DNA of 64,000 nucleotides, from the NCBI RefSeq assembly GCF_008124785.1, contig NZ_VNHU01000010.1:39974-103973 (forward strand). Reading direction: 5' to 3'. The notes below the pieces were generated by a model. It was not told the origin of the DNA and ran no database searches. It saw only the letters and a program-made list of their open reading frames with translations. Source of the stretch: Aquimarina intermedia (lineage in GTDB: Bacteria; Bacteroidota; Bacteroidia; Flavobacteriales; Flavobacteriaceae). Numbering within the stretch: the first letter of the stretch is position 1; each line of letters begins with the position of its first letter. Of the stretch, positions 50,777 through 59,773 are shown piece by piece. The position numbers and the translations under genes are program-made.

Positions 50777-50847
50777 TTTGGTTTTTCATAGTTGGCTTAA
50801 GTTTATGAAAAACCAAATGCGTTGTTTGTGCGGTTGGTTTTTCATAG
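50777..50847. repeat. Inverted repeat TTTGGTTTTTCATA/TATGAAAAACCAAA plus third copy
   Basis: 14-bp arms at 50777-50790 and 50804-50817 with a 13-nt loop, plus a further copy of TTGGTTTTTCATAG at 50834-50847 in the same orientation as the left arm. They lie upstream of the XRE/hsdM start. Without a T-run they are not a good terminator. They could be operators or a boundary mark. Confidence 0.7.
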
Positions 50848-51041
50848 CTTGTTGCAAACAATTACACAAACGACCTATGTCCCTTGTATTTCTGATATAA
50901 CTATTAAAAGGCAACTAAAAAAGTTACTCAAGCGGGGTAGTAATTTAGTTTTAAGATCACTAAGCTACATAAAATTTATAACTTCCTCCTACAATATCAC
51001 TTCTTCCCACCCTATCTTACAACTTCGGTAGACATCTATAA

Positions 51042-51314
51042 ATTGTTATACCTCAACCTGACATTGCTGCACCTCAAGACAATATTGTTATACTCAAAGA
51101 TGATATTGTTACACCTCAACCTGAAATTGCCACACCTCAAGATGATATTGTTACACCTCAACCTGACATTGCGGCAGGTCAAGATGATGTTTCCGCACCC
51201 AAAGATGACATTGCAGCAGGTTACGATGCTATTTCCGTAGCTTAAAGCGTTATTTCCGTACCCAAAGACACCATTTCCGCATTTCAAGTTCATATTTCTG
51301 CGGTTTACGGCTAT
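51042..51314. repeat. 21-bp tandem repeat array, about 13 units
   Basis: The unit is close to GATATTGTTACACCTCAACCT on the plus strand and repeats with a steady 21-nt period over 273 nt, with substitutions but no indels. On the minus strand an ORF of 94 codons (51036-51320) is open throughout and reads as heptads of the form xN[IV]xLxC, for example GNIILTC, RNVRLRC, NNIILRC. On the plus strand the same units read as heptads IVTPQPD, IAAGQDD, VSAPKDD, with one TAA at 51242-51244 and no start codon. Whether it encodes a protein is unclear. Confidence 0.75.
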
Positions 51315-51420
51315 CATCATAGTTCATAGAACTATGTATTTCAGCTACTTGCGGCTGATATATATCATTGTTTAGGCGCTATCGTCAGTCTATCTTTAAT
51401 TCTTATAAAACCATCATACC

Positions 51421-51747
51421 ATGAATACTACCGCAAAAAAAGGCACGAATAAAAGAATTTACTGGACCTTCATTATGTTGGCAATTATTATCGGCGCAAC
51501 GTTTTACGGTAACCTACAGGAACAGTTCAGCTTAGAATTTCTAGTATTCTTTTCGGGTGTTCCGTTTTTTTTATTCGTGATCGGTAGCTTTGGTTTGCTA
51601 TGGCCAGTGATTAAGCCCATTGGTGACGAAATCTATATCAGCCATGCACTCATGATCGGAGCCCTTTTTATCATACTGTTCTTTCTTCATATCTGGGTGA
51701 TATTACCACGTATATGTCCAGACTTTGGTGCCTGTTTGGGACTATAA
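51421..51747 (+). CDS. Hypothetical small membrane protein
   Basis: 108 residues, three hydrophobic helices (IYWTFIMLAIIIGATFYG, FLVFFSGVPFFLFVIGSFGL, ALMIGALFIILFFLHIWV) between a basic N-terminus and a Cys-containing C-terminus (ICPDFGACLGL). No family recognised. Convergent with kynU, 27 nt between stops. Confidence 0.75.
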   Translation: MNTTAKKGTNKRIYWTFIMLAIIIGATFYGNLQEQFSLEFLVFFSGVPFFLFVIGSFGLLWPVIKPIGDEIYISHALMIGALFIILFFLHIWVILPRICPDFGACLGL

Positions 51748-51774
51748 TTAAGCAGACTCTCCTTGATTTTGAAA

Positions 51775-53055
51775 CTACGAAGTTGCTTCGATCCCTTTTT
51801 TGAGCAGTTGTCCAAAATTGTACATATCGACAAACGAACAGTAAAAAGGCGCCGGAGCTAATCGAATCACATTCGGTTCGCGCCAATCGGTCACCACCCC
51901 ATTGTCCATCAAATAGGTAAACAACGATTTACCCGAACCGTGTAAGAATACCGACAATTGTGTCCCACGTTGCTTAGGATCAGACGGCGTTATTATCTCA
52001 AAGGAACCGGCTACTTGTGCATCGATGTCTTTTAATATAAATTCTAAGTATTGGACAATCAAGTCTCTTTTGGCAAATAACGGCTCCACCCCTACTTCTT
52101 CAAACAGCTGTAGCGAGGCCAAATACGGAGCTAATGCCAACACGGGTGCGTTACTTACCTGCCACGCATCTGCATTGGGCATGGGTTCAAATTCGGGCTT
52201 CATCAAGAAACGATCTTCCTTATTTGTTCCCCACCAACCCTCAAACCGCGGAATCTCCTTGGAGTTATGAAAACGTTCGTGGATGTAACATCCCGAGGCA
52301 TTACCCGGTCCGCTATTCATATATTTGTAACTACACCAAGCGGCAAAATCGGCATCCCAATCGTGCAATTTTAATTCAATATTTCCGGCAGCATGCGCCA
52401 GATCCCACCCTACAAAAGCACCGATCTCATGTCCTGCTTTGGTGATCGTTTCCATATCAAAAACCTGTCCGGTGTAATAATTTACACCACCAATAAAAAC
52501 CAACGCGCATGCATCCCCTGTCTCTTTGATCGTTCTTAAAATATCTTCGGTTCTAAAATTATGTTCTCCCTCTCGCTTCTTGATTTCGACAATGGCATCC
52601 TTAGGATCATAGCCGTGAAAACGTACTTGACTTTGTAATAAATACTGATCGCTGGGAAACGCTTTTTCCTCACATATAATTTTATACCGCTTAGCGGTAG
52701 GGCGATAAAAAGAAACCATCAACAGATGCAAGTTGATCGTCAGGGTGTTCATCACCGTAATTTCTGAAGGCTTCGCTCCCACGATTTTGGATAAGGGTTC
52801 GGCAAGACGCTCATGGTAATCCCACCACGGTTTATCAGCATAAAAATGACCCTCGACCGCCATCTGACTCCAGTCGGTCATAATTTCGTTCACGTATTCT
52901 TGAGCATTTTTGGGTTGTAATCCCAAAGAGTTTCCGGTGAAATAAATTACATCATTCCCCTTATGTTTCGGAAACAAAAAACGATCTCGATACGAACGCA
53001 ACGGATCATTTTTGTCTAATTCTTCGGCAAACGCTTTGGTATTCTTAAACTGCAT
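51775..53055 (-). CDS. kynU: Kynureninase
   Basis: 426 residues, PLP-dependent aminotransferase fold. VIYFTGNSLGLQPKNAQEYV, ITVMNTLTINLHLLM, GWDLAHAAGNIELKLHDWDADFAAWCSYKYMNSGPG with the PLP lysine in SYKY (about residue 241), and HERF...RFEGWWGTNKEDRF. It cleaves 3-hydroxykynurenine or kynurenine to (3-hydroxy)anthranilate and alanine. Partner kmo is at 27-28.6 kb. Divergent from the O-methyltransferase. Confidence 0.95.
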   Translation of the reverse strand: MQFKNTKAFAEELDKNDPLRSYRDRFLFPKHKGNDVIYFTGNSLGLQPKNAQEYVNEIMTDWSQMAVEGHFYADKPWWDYHERLAEPLSKIVGAKPSEITVMNTLTINLHLLMVSFYRPTAKRYKIICEEKAFPSDQYLLQSQVRFHGYDPKDAIVEIKKREGEHNFRTEDILRTIKETGDACALVFIGGVNYYTGQVFDMETITKAGHEIGAFVGWDLAHAAGNIELKLHDWDADFAAWCSYKYMNSGPGNASGCYIHERFHNSKEIPRFEGWWGTNKEDRFLMKPEFEPMPNADAWQVSNAPVLALAPYLASLQLFEEVGVEPLFAKRDLIVQYLEFILKDIDAQVAGSFEIITPSDPKQRGTQLSVFLHGSGKSLFTYLMDNGVVTDWREPNVIRLAPAPFYCSFVDMYNFGQLLKKGIEATS

Positions 53056-53130
53056 GCTTGTTTTTCAGTAAAAATATACAATTCTACATAAATCTAAAGC
53101 CAAAACCCTCTTAAGTATTGCGTTTATAAT

Positions 53131-53138
53131 TAATTTTG
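53131..53138 (+). promoter_or_regulatory. −7 element for the O-methyltransferase gene
   Basis: TAATTTTG, an exact TAnnTTTG match. It contains the TTG at which the longest frame would begin, so the ATG at 53154 is the more likely start. Confidence 0.55.
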
Positions 53139-53153
53139 GAAAAAAATAAACGC

Positions 53154-53795
53154 ATGCATTTTATACCCGAAGCACTCGATGATTATGTCGTAAAGCATTC
53201 TGAAAAAGAACCTGAGTTACTGAAGCAATTAACGCGAGAAACCTATCAAAAAATCTTACAACCCCGGATGCTTAGCGGACATTACCAGGGGCGCGTATTG
53301 AGTATGCTGGCAAAAATTATCAATCCTGCTACAATTTTAGAAATCGGAACCTATACAGGTTATTCGGCGCTATGTCTGGCGGAAGGCATGAAGCAGGACG
53401 GACACTTACATACGATCGATACTAATGAAGAGTTAGTTGATTTTCAACGAAAATATTTTAATTTGTCCCCTTACGGAAAGCAAATAACGCAACACACCGG
53501 TGATGCAACAAAGATAATTCCGCAGCTGACTGAAACATTCGATTTGGTTTTTATTGATGCCGATAAGCCGAACTATCCCACTTATTTTGAATTGATTGTT
53601 GACAAACTAAATCCCGGGGGCATTATACTGTCTGACAATGTCCTCTGGAGCGGAAAAGTACTGGAAAAACTTGCAAAAGATGACTTCTCGACTGAAGCAT
53701 TACTACGTTATAACACCTTACTGGCTACGGATGAAAGGGTAGAAACCGTGATTTTACCGATTCGCGACGGTTTGACAATAAGCCGAAAATTATAA
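53154..53795 (+). CDS. Class I SAM-dependent O-methyltransferase
   Basis: 213 residues from ATG 53154 (MHFIPEALDDYVVKHSEKEPELL). The longer frame from TTG 53136 lies in the −7 element. Motifs: ILEIGTYTGYSALCLAEGM (SAM binding), LHTIDTNEEL, FDLVFIDADKPNYPTYFEL and GGIILSDNVLWSGKV. This is the catechol-type O-methyltransferase family, metal dependent. Substrate unknown; it is divergent from kynU, whose pathway yields o-aminophenol-type compounds, but any link is inference. Confidence 0.9.
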   Translation: MHFIPEALDDYVVKHSEKEPELLKQLTRETYQKILQPRMLSGHYQGRVLSMLAKIINPATILEIGTYTGYSALCLAEGMKQDGHLHTIDTNEELVDFQRKYFNLSPYGKQITQHTGDATKIIPQLTETFDLVFIDADKPNYPTYFELIVDKLNPGGIILSDNVLWSGKVLEKLAKDDFSTEALLRYNTLLATDERVETVILPIRDGLTISRKL

Positions 53796-53800
53796 CCATA

Positions 53801-53828
53801 AAAAAAGAGAGGCAAGCCTCTCTTTTTT
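53801..53828. terminator. Terminator between O-methyltransferase and protease genes
   Basis: AAAAAAGAGAGGC/GCCTCTCTTTTTT, perfect stem with A/T tracts; bidirectional between convergent genes. Confidence 0.88.
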
Positions 53829-53859
53829 GAATTGATATGTATTTCAATTAGTAATTTCC

Positions 53860-55356
53860 CTATTGTACTGCTTTTAATACATCGATATTACCATATCCAA
53901 AATCGCCGTTACGATTAGGATAAAATTCTCCTGCTCTTTTTAGTTTATCCAACACCTGATCTCTTGTCATACTAGGATTGGTAGCCCATACAAGTGCAGC
54001 TGCTCCGGCTGTCATTGCCGTAGCCACCGATGACCCGCCTACATAACTGCGATCGCCACTGTTAAATCCTATGACCGGTACATTTTTACGTGATCCACTT
54101 GAACGTTCCATAACCATGGTGAAATCAATTTTATTACCATCATGGCAGATATCACATAATCTATATCCATTATCTTTAAGACCTGTCACCGCCACGGTTT
54201 CACTCATACTTGCCGGAAAGATAACACCATACCAGTTAGTAAACGTCGTGGATGTACCTCCTGCTGCGATGATCATCTTACCTTTACTATAAGCATAACG
54301 TACCGCGTCTTTTACATTACCAATGGACCAGGGATATCCTACTGACATTGAGATGATTTTTACATTACTTCTATTACCCAAAGCCTTAAGCGCATTACTT
54401 ACCCCTTTTTTCTCATGGTAGTCATTTAAAACAACATCCTCTGTACCACGATAAGATACCAGATTAGCGTTGTATGCAACCCCTACCGGCATAAAATCAT
54501 CATTACGAGGAGACGCTATAGCCGATGCCATCGAAGTACCGTGACCACATTTATCATTAGGTCCATCAGTTTTAGTCGACCAGAACCAAGGAGAATCAAT
54601 AAAGGTTCCGAAACGTTCTACAGTTCTGCCGTTAGAAGCTCCGTCGTTAAAACCACTACCTAAGAGTGATTGATTAGACGAGATGCCCGTGTCAATTAAT
54701 CCAACAGTAATACCGGCTCCTGTACTATAATTCCAAGCTTGTGAGATATTATGAATATCATAATTCCACGGTAACCATGCATTAGGTGTTATCACACGGT
54801 AGTCGGCAGCATTGATAGTTTCTCCATTTTGTGCACATCCTGAACCGGAGCGTTCCATTACAGGAGCTTCTTGTAAATATGAACCATATCCAATAGGTTC
54901 AAGATAGCGAATGTCATCTGCCTTTTGCAAAGCACTAATGGTTTTTAATTGTGTTACTTTAATATCTACAACGTTAAGAATTGCATCTTCATTCACCGTA
55001 GTGGATGATTTGGTTACACCCTCTTGTGCACCTACCAAAGCGTATATATTCTCTTTGATAGAATTAAGTCGTGGCGAACGCTGTTCGGTAAAGCTTTCGC
55101 CTTTGTCACCATAGCCAACGCTCAGTACTTCGTCTCCATGCATAACTGCACTCCAAAGTACTACAGAAGGAGCGGTAGTCCAATCTACATCTCCGGTTCG
55201 TTTAAGTTCGCCTTCAATAAAACGATTTACTTCTTCAATTGATAATAGTTTTTGCGTTTCCAGGTTTTCAGCTTCTACTTGTTCCACGATATCTTTGTCA
55301 TTTGAACAGGAAGCGACCACCATTAATCCAATGATGGCCAGAGTAATTTTTTTCAT
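53860..55356 (-). CDS. Subtilisin-like (S8) serine protease lipoprotein
   Basis: 498 residues. Lipoprotein signal ending VASC (Cys about 17), then a pro-region of about 180 residues and an S8 catalytic domain. Catalytic Asp in VGLIDTGISS (about 222), His in CGHGTSMASAIA (about 271), Ser in VGGSSVATAMTAGAAAL (about 443), and oxyanion Asn region VAVTGLKDNG. Likely exported and anchored, acting on peptides outside the cytoplasm. Single gene after the O-methyltransferase. Confidence 0.93.
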   Translation of the reverse strand: MKKITLAIIGLMVVASCSNDKDIVEQVEAENLETQKLLSIEEVNRFIEGELKRTGDVDWTTAPSVVLWSAVMHGDEVLSVGYGDKGESFTEQRSPRLNSIKENIYALVGAQEGVTKSSTTVNEDAILNVVDIKVTQLKTISALQKADDIRYLEPIGYGSYLQEAPVMERSGSGCAQNGETINAADYRVITPNAWLPWNYDIHNISQAWNYSTGAGITVGLIDTGISSNQSLLGSGFNDGASNGRTVERFGTFIDSPWFWSTKTDGPNDKCGHGTSMASAIASPRNDDFMPVGVAYNANLVSYRGTEDVVLNDYHEKKGVSNALKALGNRSNVKIISMSVGYPWSIGNVKDAVRYAYSKGKMIIAAGGTSTTFTNWYGVIFPASMSETVAVTGLKDNGYRLCDICHDGNKIDFTMVMERSSGSRKNVPVIGFNSGDRSYVGGSSVATAMTAGAAALVWATNPSMTRDQVLDKLKRAGEFYPNRNGDFGYGNIDVLKAVQ

Positions 55357-55650
55357 TTGTAAGGGTTTAAGTTTGTGAATAGTTAATTGATTGTATCTAA
55401 AGAAATATCATTCAAAATGAGTATTCAATAAATTTTAATCTAAAGTATTAAATTATTATCAATTTTAAGTCCCCTAAATTACATTATAGATAATTATATA
55501 GTGTTTATTATGCAAGCATAACACCTTCAGCTCAATAATATTAAGGGAAGCAAGGGATTAAAAAAAATTGGAGAAATTTTAAACTTTAACAAATAGCATA
55601 GCTGTTACTTCATCGCAAGAACCTATATAGCAAATGATTATACTAGGAAA

Positions 55651-55944
55651 TTAGAATTTTCTTTTGATCGGACCCGTTATCTCTTCGATATCTTTTTTAA
55701 CCGAATCAATTTCTTTTTTAAAATTTGAAGTGACGGCATCTGTAGTATCCTTATTTAGACCCGTATCCTGTGCACTGCGCGTGATTTCAGATTTGATATC
55801 ATTGGTCGCATCCTTGATTGTACGCATACCCTTCCCTAATCCTCTGGCTATTTCAGGAATTTTATCTGCTCCAAAAACCATCACCAAAATAAATGCTATA
55901 AAAGCAATCTCGGTCGCACTGATAAATAAAAAAGGTGTCATCAT
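55651..55944 (-). CDS. tatA: Sec-independent translocase TatA/B family protein
   Basis: 97 residues. One N-terminal helix ISATEIAFIAFILVMVFGADKIPEIARGLGKGMR, the canonical TatA hinge (FGxxKxPE) and amphipathic helix, then a hydrophilic tail. Either of the first two Mets may be used. TatA with TatC exports folded twin-arginine proteins. tatC is not adjacent. A TatB assignment cannot be excluded. Confidence 0.9.
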   Translation of the reverse strand: MMTPFLFISATEIAFIAFILVMVFGADKIPEIARGLGKGMRTIKDATNDIKSEITRSAQDTGLNKDTTDAVTSNFKKEIDSVKKDIEEITGPIKRKF

Positions 55945-55976
55945 AGGCTACAAAGATACTAACAATTCTATGCAAG

Positions 55977-56006
55977 AAAAAAGCCAACTTTAAAAAGTTG
56001 GCTTTA
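55977..56006 (-). terminator. Terminator of the M1 peptidase gene
   Basis: AAAGCCAACTTT/AAAGTTGGCTTT, with T-run (TTTTTTC) on the minus strand. About 26 nt beyond the stop. Confidence 0.82.
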
Positions 56007-56031
56007 GTTTATCTATTTTATGATTGGAGCA

Positions 56032-58344
56032 CTATTCGCTCTTCATTTTGTTCTTGAACTGATCAAATTTGTTCATTTGCTTATCTTGAGGCCATGCATT
56101 ATTGGACACATCAATATCAGCTGTTTCCATATTAGGATCTACCATAACTTGAGCTAGTTCCTTATCTGTTGCTAACGTTCTTTGTACTTCGTCATCATTC
56201 TTTCTCCAAATCTGAGCTGGATACGTGATCATTTCTGAAGTACCATCTTTGTATGTATATTTTACAATTAATGGCATTACCAATCCGCCTGGTTTTTCGA
56301 ATGTGATTTCGTAAAAATACTTAGGCGTTTTCATTGACTTACGCTGCTCTGGTGTAAAGTTATCCATTAAATATGATTTTAATGTTTCAGAGTTTTCTGT
56401 CGTATTTCCTTTTTTCATATCTTCAGAAAAATCTTCGGCTCCTTCTTCAACCATATAAACTCTTGGTCCCAGGTCACTTTCAGTAATTCCTTTCTCCTTA
56501 ACGAAAGCTTTCACTTTATCATTCATTACATTACTTACATAAAACTTCTTAACGGATTTTACACCGATATCAGTGTAATCGGTTGTATAAAACCAACCTC
56601 TCCAGAACCAGTCTAGATCTACGGCAGATGCATCTTCCATAGTTCTAAAGAAATCTTCGGGTGTTGGATGCTTAAACATCCAGCGTTGTGAGTAGGTTCT
56701 AAAAGCATAATCAAATAGCTCACGACCCATAACCGTCTCTCTCAAAATATTAAGTCCGGTAGCTGGTTTTGAATATGCGTTGGGTCCAAACTGATGTATA
56801 TTGTTAGATTGCGTCATAATCGGAGACAAAAATGTTTGATCACCACTCATATACGGTACAATCTTATCTGCAGGACCTCTACGAGAAGGGTATTTTTCTA
56901 AAGGTGCTATCGCATCCGGATACCACTCACCAAAATCTTGCTCTGCTACATATTGCGCAAAAGTATTTAACCCTTCGTCCATCCATGTCCACTGACGCTC
57001 ATCACTATTTACGATCATGGGGAAAAAGTTATGTCCAACCTCATGAATAATTACACTCATCATCCCATATTTTACACGGTCACTATACGTACCATCAGGA
57101 TTAGGACGTCCGTAGTTCCAACAAATCATTGGATACTCCATTCCTTGATTTTTGGCATGTACCGATATAGCCTTGTGATATGGATAATCAAAGGTCATAC
57201 GACTGTATGATTTTAAGGTACTTGCTACTGCTTTTGTAGACCAATCTTCCCATAATGGGTTTCCTTCTTTTGGATACATAGACACAGCCATAACATCTTT
57301 ATCACCGATCTTAACAGCCATCATATCCCAAATAAATTTTCTTGAAGTAGCAAATCCAAAATCTCTAACGTTTTCTGCTTTTAACTTCCAGGTTTTCTTG
57401 TCTTTTGAAAATCCTGCTGATGCTTTGTCTGCTTCGTCTTGAGTAACTACAATCACCGGAGTGTCGTACGATTTTTTAGCTTTTTCAAAACGCTTCATCA
57501 TTTCTTTGCTAAACACTTCATTGCGATTGGTCAGTTTACCGGTACCATCCAAAATATGATCTGCAGGTACAGTGATATTCACTTCAAAATTACCAAATGG
57601 TAACGCGAACTCTCCGCGTCCCCAAAATTGAGAATTTTGCCATCCTTCGACATCATTATAGACCGCCATACGAGGATAAAATTGTGCAATTACATAGGCA
57701 CGGTTTCCGTCTTCAAACTCTTCATATCCCGATCTACCACGACCGTTCACGTGATCATTAATATTATACCACCAGTCAATAGAGAATACAAATTTTTCTC
57801 CCGGTTTAAGGTGCTTAGGCATCTCAACACGCATCATGGTTTGATTAATTGTATATGGTAACGGTTTACCGTTTGCATCTTTGACAGCCTCAATATTAAA
57901 ACCTCCGTCAAAAGGTTCTTGCATATGAGTTCCTACAAATCGTTCTGGAGAATCAGCAATTCCAATAGGATTTTGCTGAATCAATGGTGTTTTTGAATCT
58001 TTTGCACGCATGTTTTGATCCAACTGTACCCAAAGAAATTCTAAATTATCCGGAGAGTTATTAGAATAAGTAATGGTTTCTTTACCTGATAACTTCTTGT
58101 TTGTGTCATCCAACTCGATATCCATTACGTAATCAGCTTGCTGCTGATAATAAGCCGACCCCGGAGCTCCCGAAGCAGTTCTATACATATTTGGAGTAGA
58201 AAACTCTTCATACATTTGTTTAAACTTATTCTGATTGGTATGTCCGGGTTGACGCGCTGTATTGTTAGTTTGCTGTTCTTGTGCCGACATCGTAAAAGTA
58301 ACACCAAGAAACAACATCGAAAGTGCAATGTGTATTCTTTTCAT
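56032..58344 (-). CDS. M1 family zinc metallopeptidase
   Basis: 770 residues. Signal peptide MKRIHIALSMLFLGVTFTMS (cut near AQE). N-terminal beta domain (YVMDIELDDTNKKLSGKETITYSNNSP), gluzincin domain with HEVGHNFFPMIVNSDERQWTWMDEG (HExxH near 433 and the downstream Glu), and a C-terminal region. Exported aminopeptidases of the M1 group are common in Bacteroidota. The downstream genes on the same strand encode small envelope proteins, but spacing of about 60 nt to DUF6702 does not fix an operon. Confidence 0.93.
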   Translation of the reverse strand: MKRIHIALSMLFLGVTFTMSAQEQQTNNTARQPGHTNQNKFKQMYEEFSTPNMYRTASGAPGSAYYQQQADYVMDIELDDTNKKLSGKETITYSNNSPDNLEFLWVQLDQNMRAKDSKTPLIQQNPIGIADSPERFVGTHMQEPFDGGFNIEAVKDANGKPLPYTINQTMMRVEMPKHLKPGEKFVFSIDWWYNINDHVNGRGRSGYEEFEDGNRAYVIAQFYPRMAVYNDVEGWQNSQFWGRGEFALPFGNFEVNITVPADHILDGTGKLTNRNEVFSKEMMKRFEKAKKSYDTPVIVVTQDEADKASAGFSKDKKTWKLKAENVRDFGFATSRKFIWDMMAVKIGDKDVMAVSMYPKEGNPLWEDWSTKAVASTLKSYSRMTFDYPYHKAISVHAKNQGMEYPMICWNYGRPNPDGTYSDRVKYGMMSVIIHEVGHNFFPMIVNSDERQWTWMDEGLNTFAQYVAEQDFGEWYPDAIAPLEKYPSRRGPADKIVPYMSGDQTFLSPIMTQSNNIHQFGPNAYSKPATGLNILRETVMGRELFDYAFRTYSQRWMFKHPTPEDFFRTMEDASAVDLDWFWRGWFYTTDYTDIGVKSVKKFYVSNVMNDKVKAFVKEKGITESDLGPRVYMVEEGAEDFSEDMKKGNTTENSETLKSYLMDNFTPEQRKSMKTPKYFYEITFEKPGGLVMPLIVKYTYKDGTSEMITYPAQIWRKNDDEVQRTLATDKELAQVMVDPNMETADIDVSNNAWPQDKQMNKFDQFKNKMKSE

Positions 58345-58405
58345 TCTAGAAGTATTGATATAATTGATAAAAATGCAAAATAATTATTAAAAAAAATATT
58401 AGTAT

Positions 58406-58906
58406 TTAATTACTAAAGTTTAACATACCTTTATAGTTTCCGTCTTCTAATACTATACTCTTACGGATTTCTTCTTTTTTGACATGAACAATATTTTGTT
58501 GTTCGACAAACTGATCCATGAGTAACTGATTGTCAACGGTGATTGTATTAAAATCCTTGACATTATTAATCTCAAGATAACACAACATCAAATCGTTATC
58601 AATCTCAAAGCCTAAAAATTTATAGTCTGCAATTTGATTGTCTATTTGAATACTGAGTTTCTTTTTAAAATATTTTGAAACCACCGGTGTAATAGTCGCT
58701 GCTTCTTTTTGAGTTATTATAAGTGACTCATCATACCTTGCCTGTAACACATCTTCAAGATCATCGATAAAAACTCTACTGATAATTTGTACATTCTGTT
58801 TGGAAGCTACATACTCTATTTGTGTCACACTTACATAAAATTTATGCGCTGTGATAAAGGAGGAACAAAGAACCAAAAGGACTAGTAATGCGCTTAATCT
58901 TTTCAT
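58406..58906 (-). CDS. DUF6702 family exported protein
   Basis: 166 residues from ATG 58906. The longest frame begins at TTG 58915, which overlaps AATATTTG, a 7/8 match to the −7 element, so the ATG is preferred. Signal peptide MKRLSALLVLLVLCSSFITA, then the HKFYVSVTQIEYVASKQNVQIISRVFIDDLEDVLQARY block and LDVDNDLMLCYLEI-type strands of DUF6702. Function unknown. Located upstream of the M1 peptidase on the same strand, a common pairing in Flavobacteriaceae. Confidence 0.82.
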   Translation of the reverse strand: MKRLSALLVLLVLCSSFITAHKFYVSVTQIEYVASKQNVQIISRVFIDDLEDVLQARYDESLIITQKEAATITPVVSKYFKKKLSIQIDNQIADYKFLGFEIDNDLMLCYLEINNVKDFNTITVDNQLLMDQFVEQQNIVHVKKEEIRKSIVLEDGNYKGMLNFSN

Positions 58907-58971
58907 ACCTAGCAAATATTATAAAAAAGTACTGTTTTTACACTTGTAAATTTTATTATTTTTAATTTATT

Positions 58972-59721
58972 TCAAATATCCTTCCAAATTCTGTAGGGTT
59001 GAACTTTTTGTCTATAAAATTCGATCAATTTAAATCGGTCTTCGGTATCATTTAAAATTTTGAAGATGGGATCTTCTGCGCAATAGCGGATAAAGTCATA
59101 CCTATAAAGTTCAGGAATAGCCAACTGTTTAGTAAAGAATTCTGTTCCCATTGTTTTTTCCGCTTTTTGCAGTGAAGCCTCAAATTTTTCTATTTGCTCT
59201 ACACGACGCAGAAGTTTCAATTTTCCGTTGATCAAATTAATGGGCAGATCTAATATTCCTGATCTGGCTGTATAAATTTTACGTTCAATCGGTGTGGGTT
59301 GCTTTTTAAAAGATCGCTTCACACCCAGCATATCATCGGTTAGTGTCGGCTGTAAACGAATTTCGGTCAGATCTTCTGAAAGATATCCTGAAAACATGGA
59401 GCTACGAACGGTTACCGGATGCATTGACTGAACTGCAGGAATCAATTCAATTTTAGCAAACTTGTTCAATAAATCATTTTTTGTAACTACATATTCATAC
59501 CGCTGATATTGAATAGATGAAAAAAGTATGGTGTCGCCAGTTTTAGCCTTTATAGTAAAATAACCATGCTCATCATTTGTCGTACCTGTTGACTGATTTA
59601 GGTTAATAATATTTACCGTGAACGCTGTTAGCGAATCTGCATGTATCTGCCCATGAAAATTCTCTGTTTGGCCATAGACTTGGCATGTTATAATGAATAT
59701 GCAAAAAGTAATTGTTTTCAT
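58972..59721 (-). CDS. CarboxypepD_reg-like exported protein
   Basis: 249 residues. A signal peptide (CIFIITCQVYG) then a carboxypeptidase-regulatory-like domain (ADSLTAFTVNIINLNQSTGTTNDEHGYFTIKAKTGDTILFSSIQYQRYE) and a helical C-terminal part. The N-terminal domain is the type seen at the start of TonB-dependent receptors and other envelope proteins. Paralogous in layout to the next gene (59774-60580). Function unknown. Confidence 0.82.
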   Translation of the reverse strand: MKTITFCIFIITCQVYGQTENFHGQIHADSLTAFTVNIINLNQSTGTTNDEHGYFTIKAKTGDTILFSSIQYQRYEYVVTKNDLLNKFAKIELIPAVQSMHPVTVRSSMFSGYLSEDLTEIRLQPTLTDDMLGVKRSFKKQPTPIERKIYTARSGILDLPINLINGKLKLLRRVEQIEKFEASLQKAEKTMGTEFFTKQLAIPELYRYDFIRYCAEDPIFKILNDTEDRFKLIEFYRQKVQPYRIWKDI

Positions 59722-59773
59722 GGTATCAAAAAGACCATAAAATCCCTTACATGTTACAAGTAATCTTTTAGTA

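Noticed and set aside
51042..51314. CRISPR array
   Set aside because: Repeats are contiguous with no unique spacers and no cas genes nearby.
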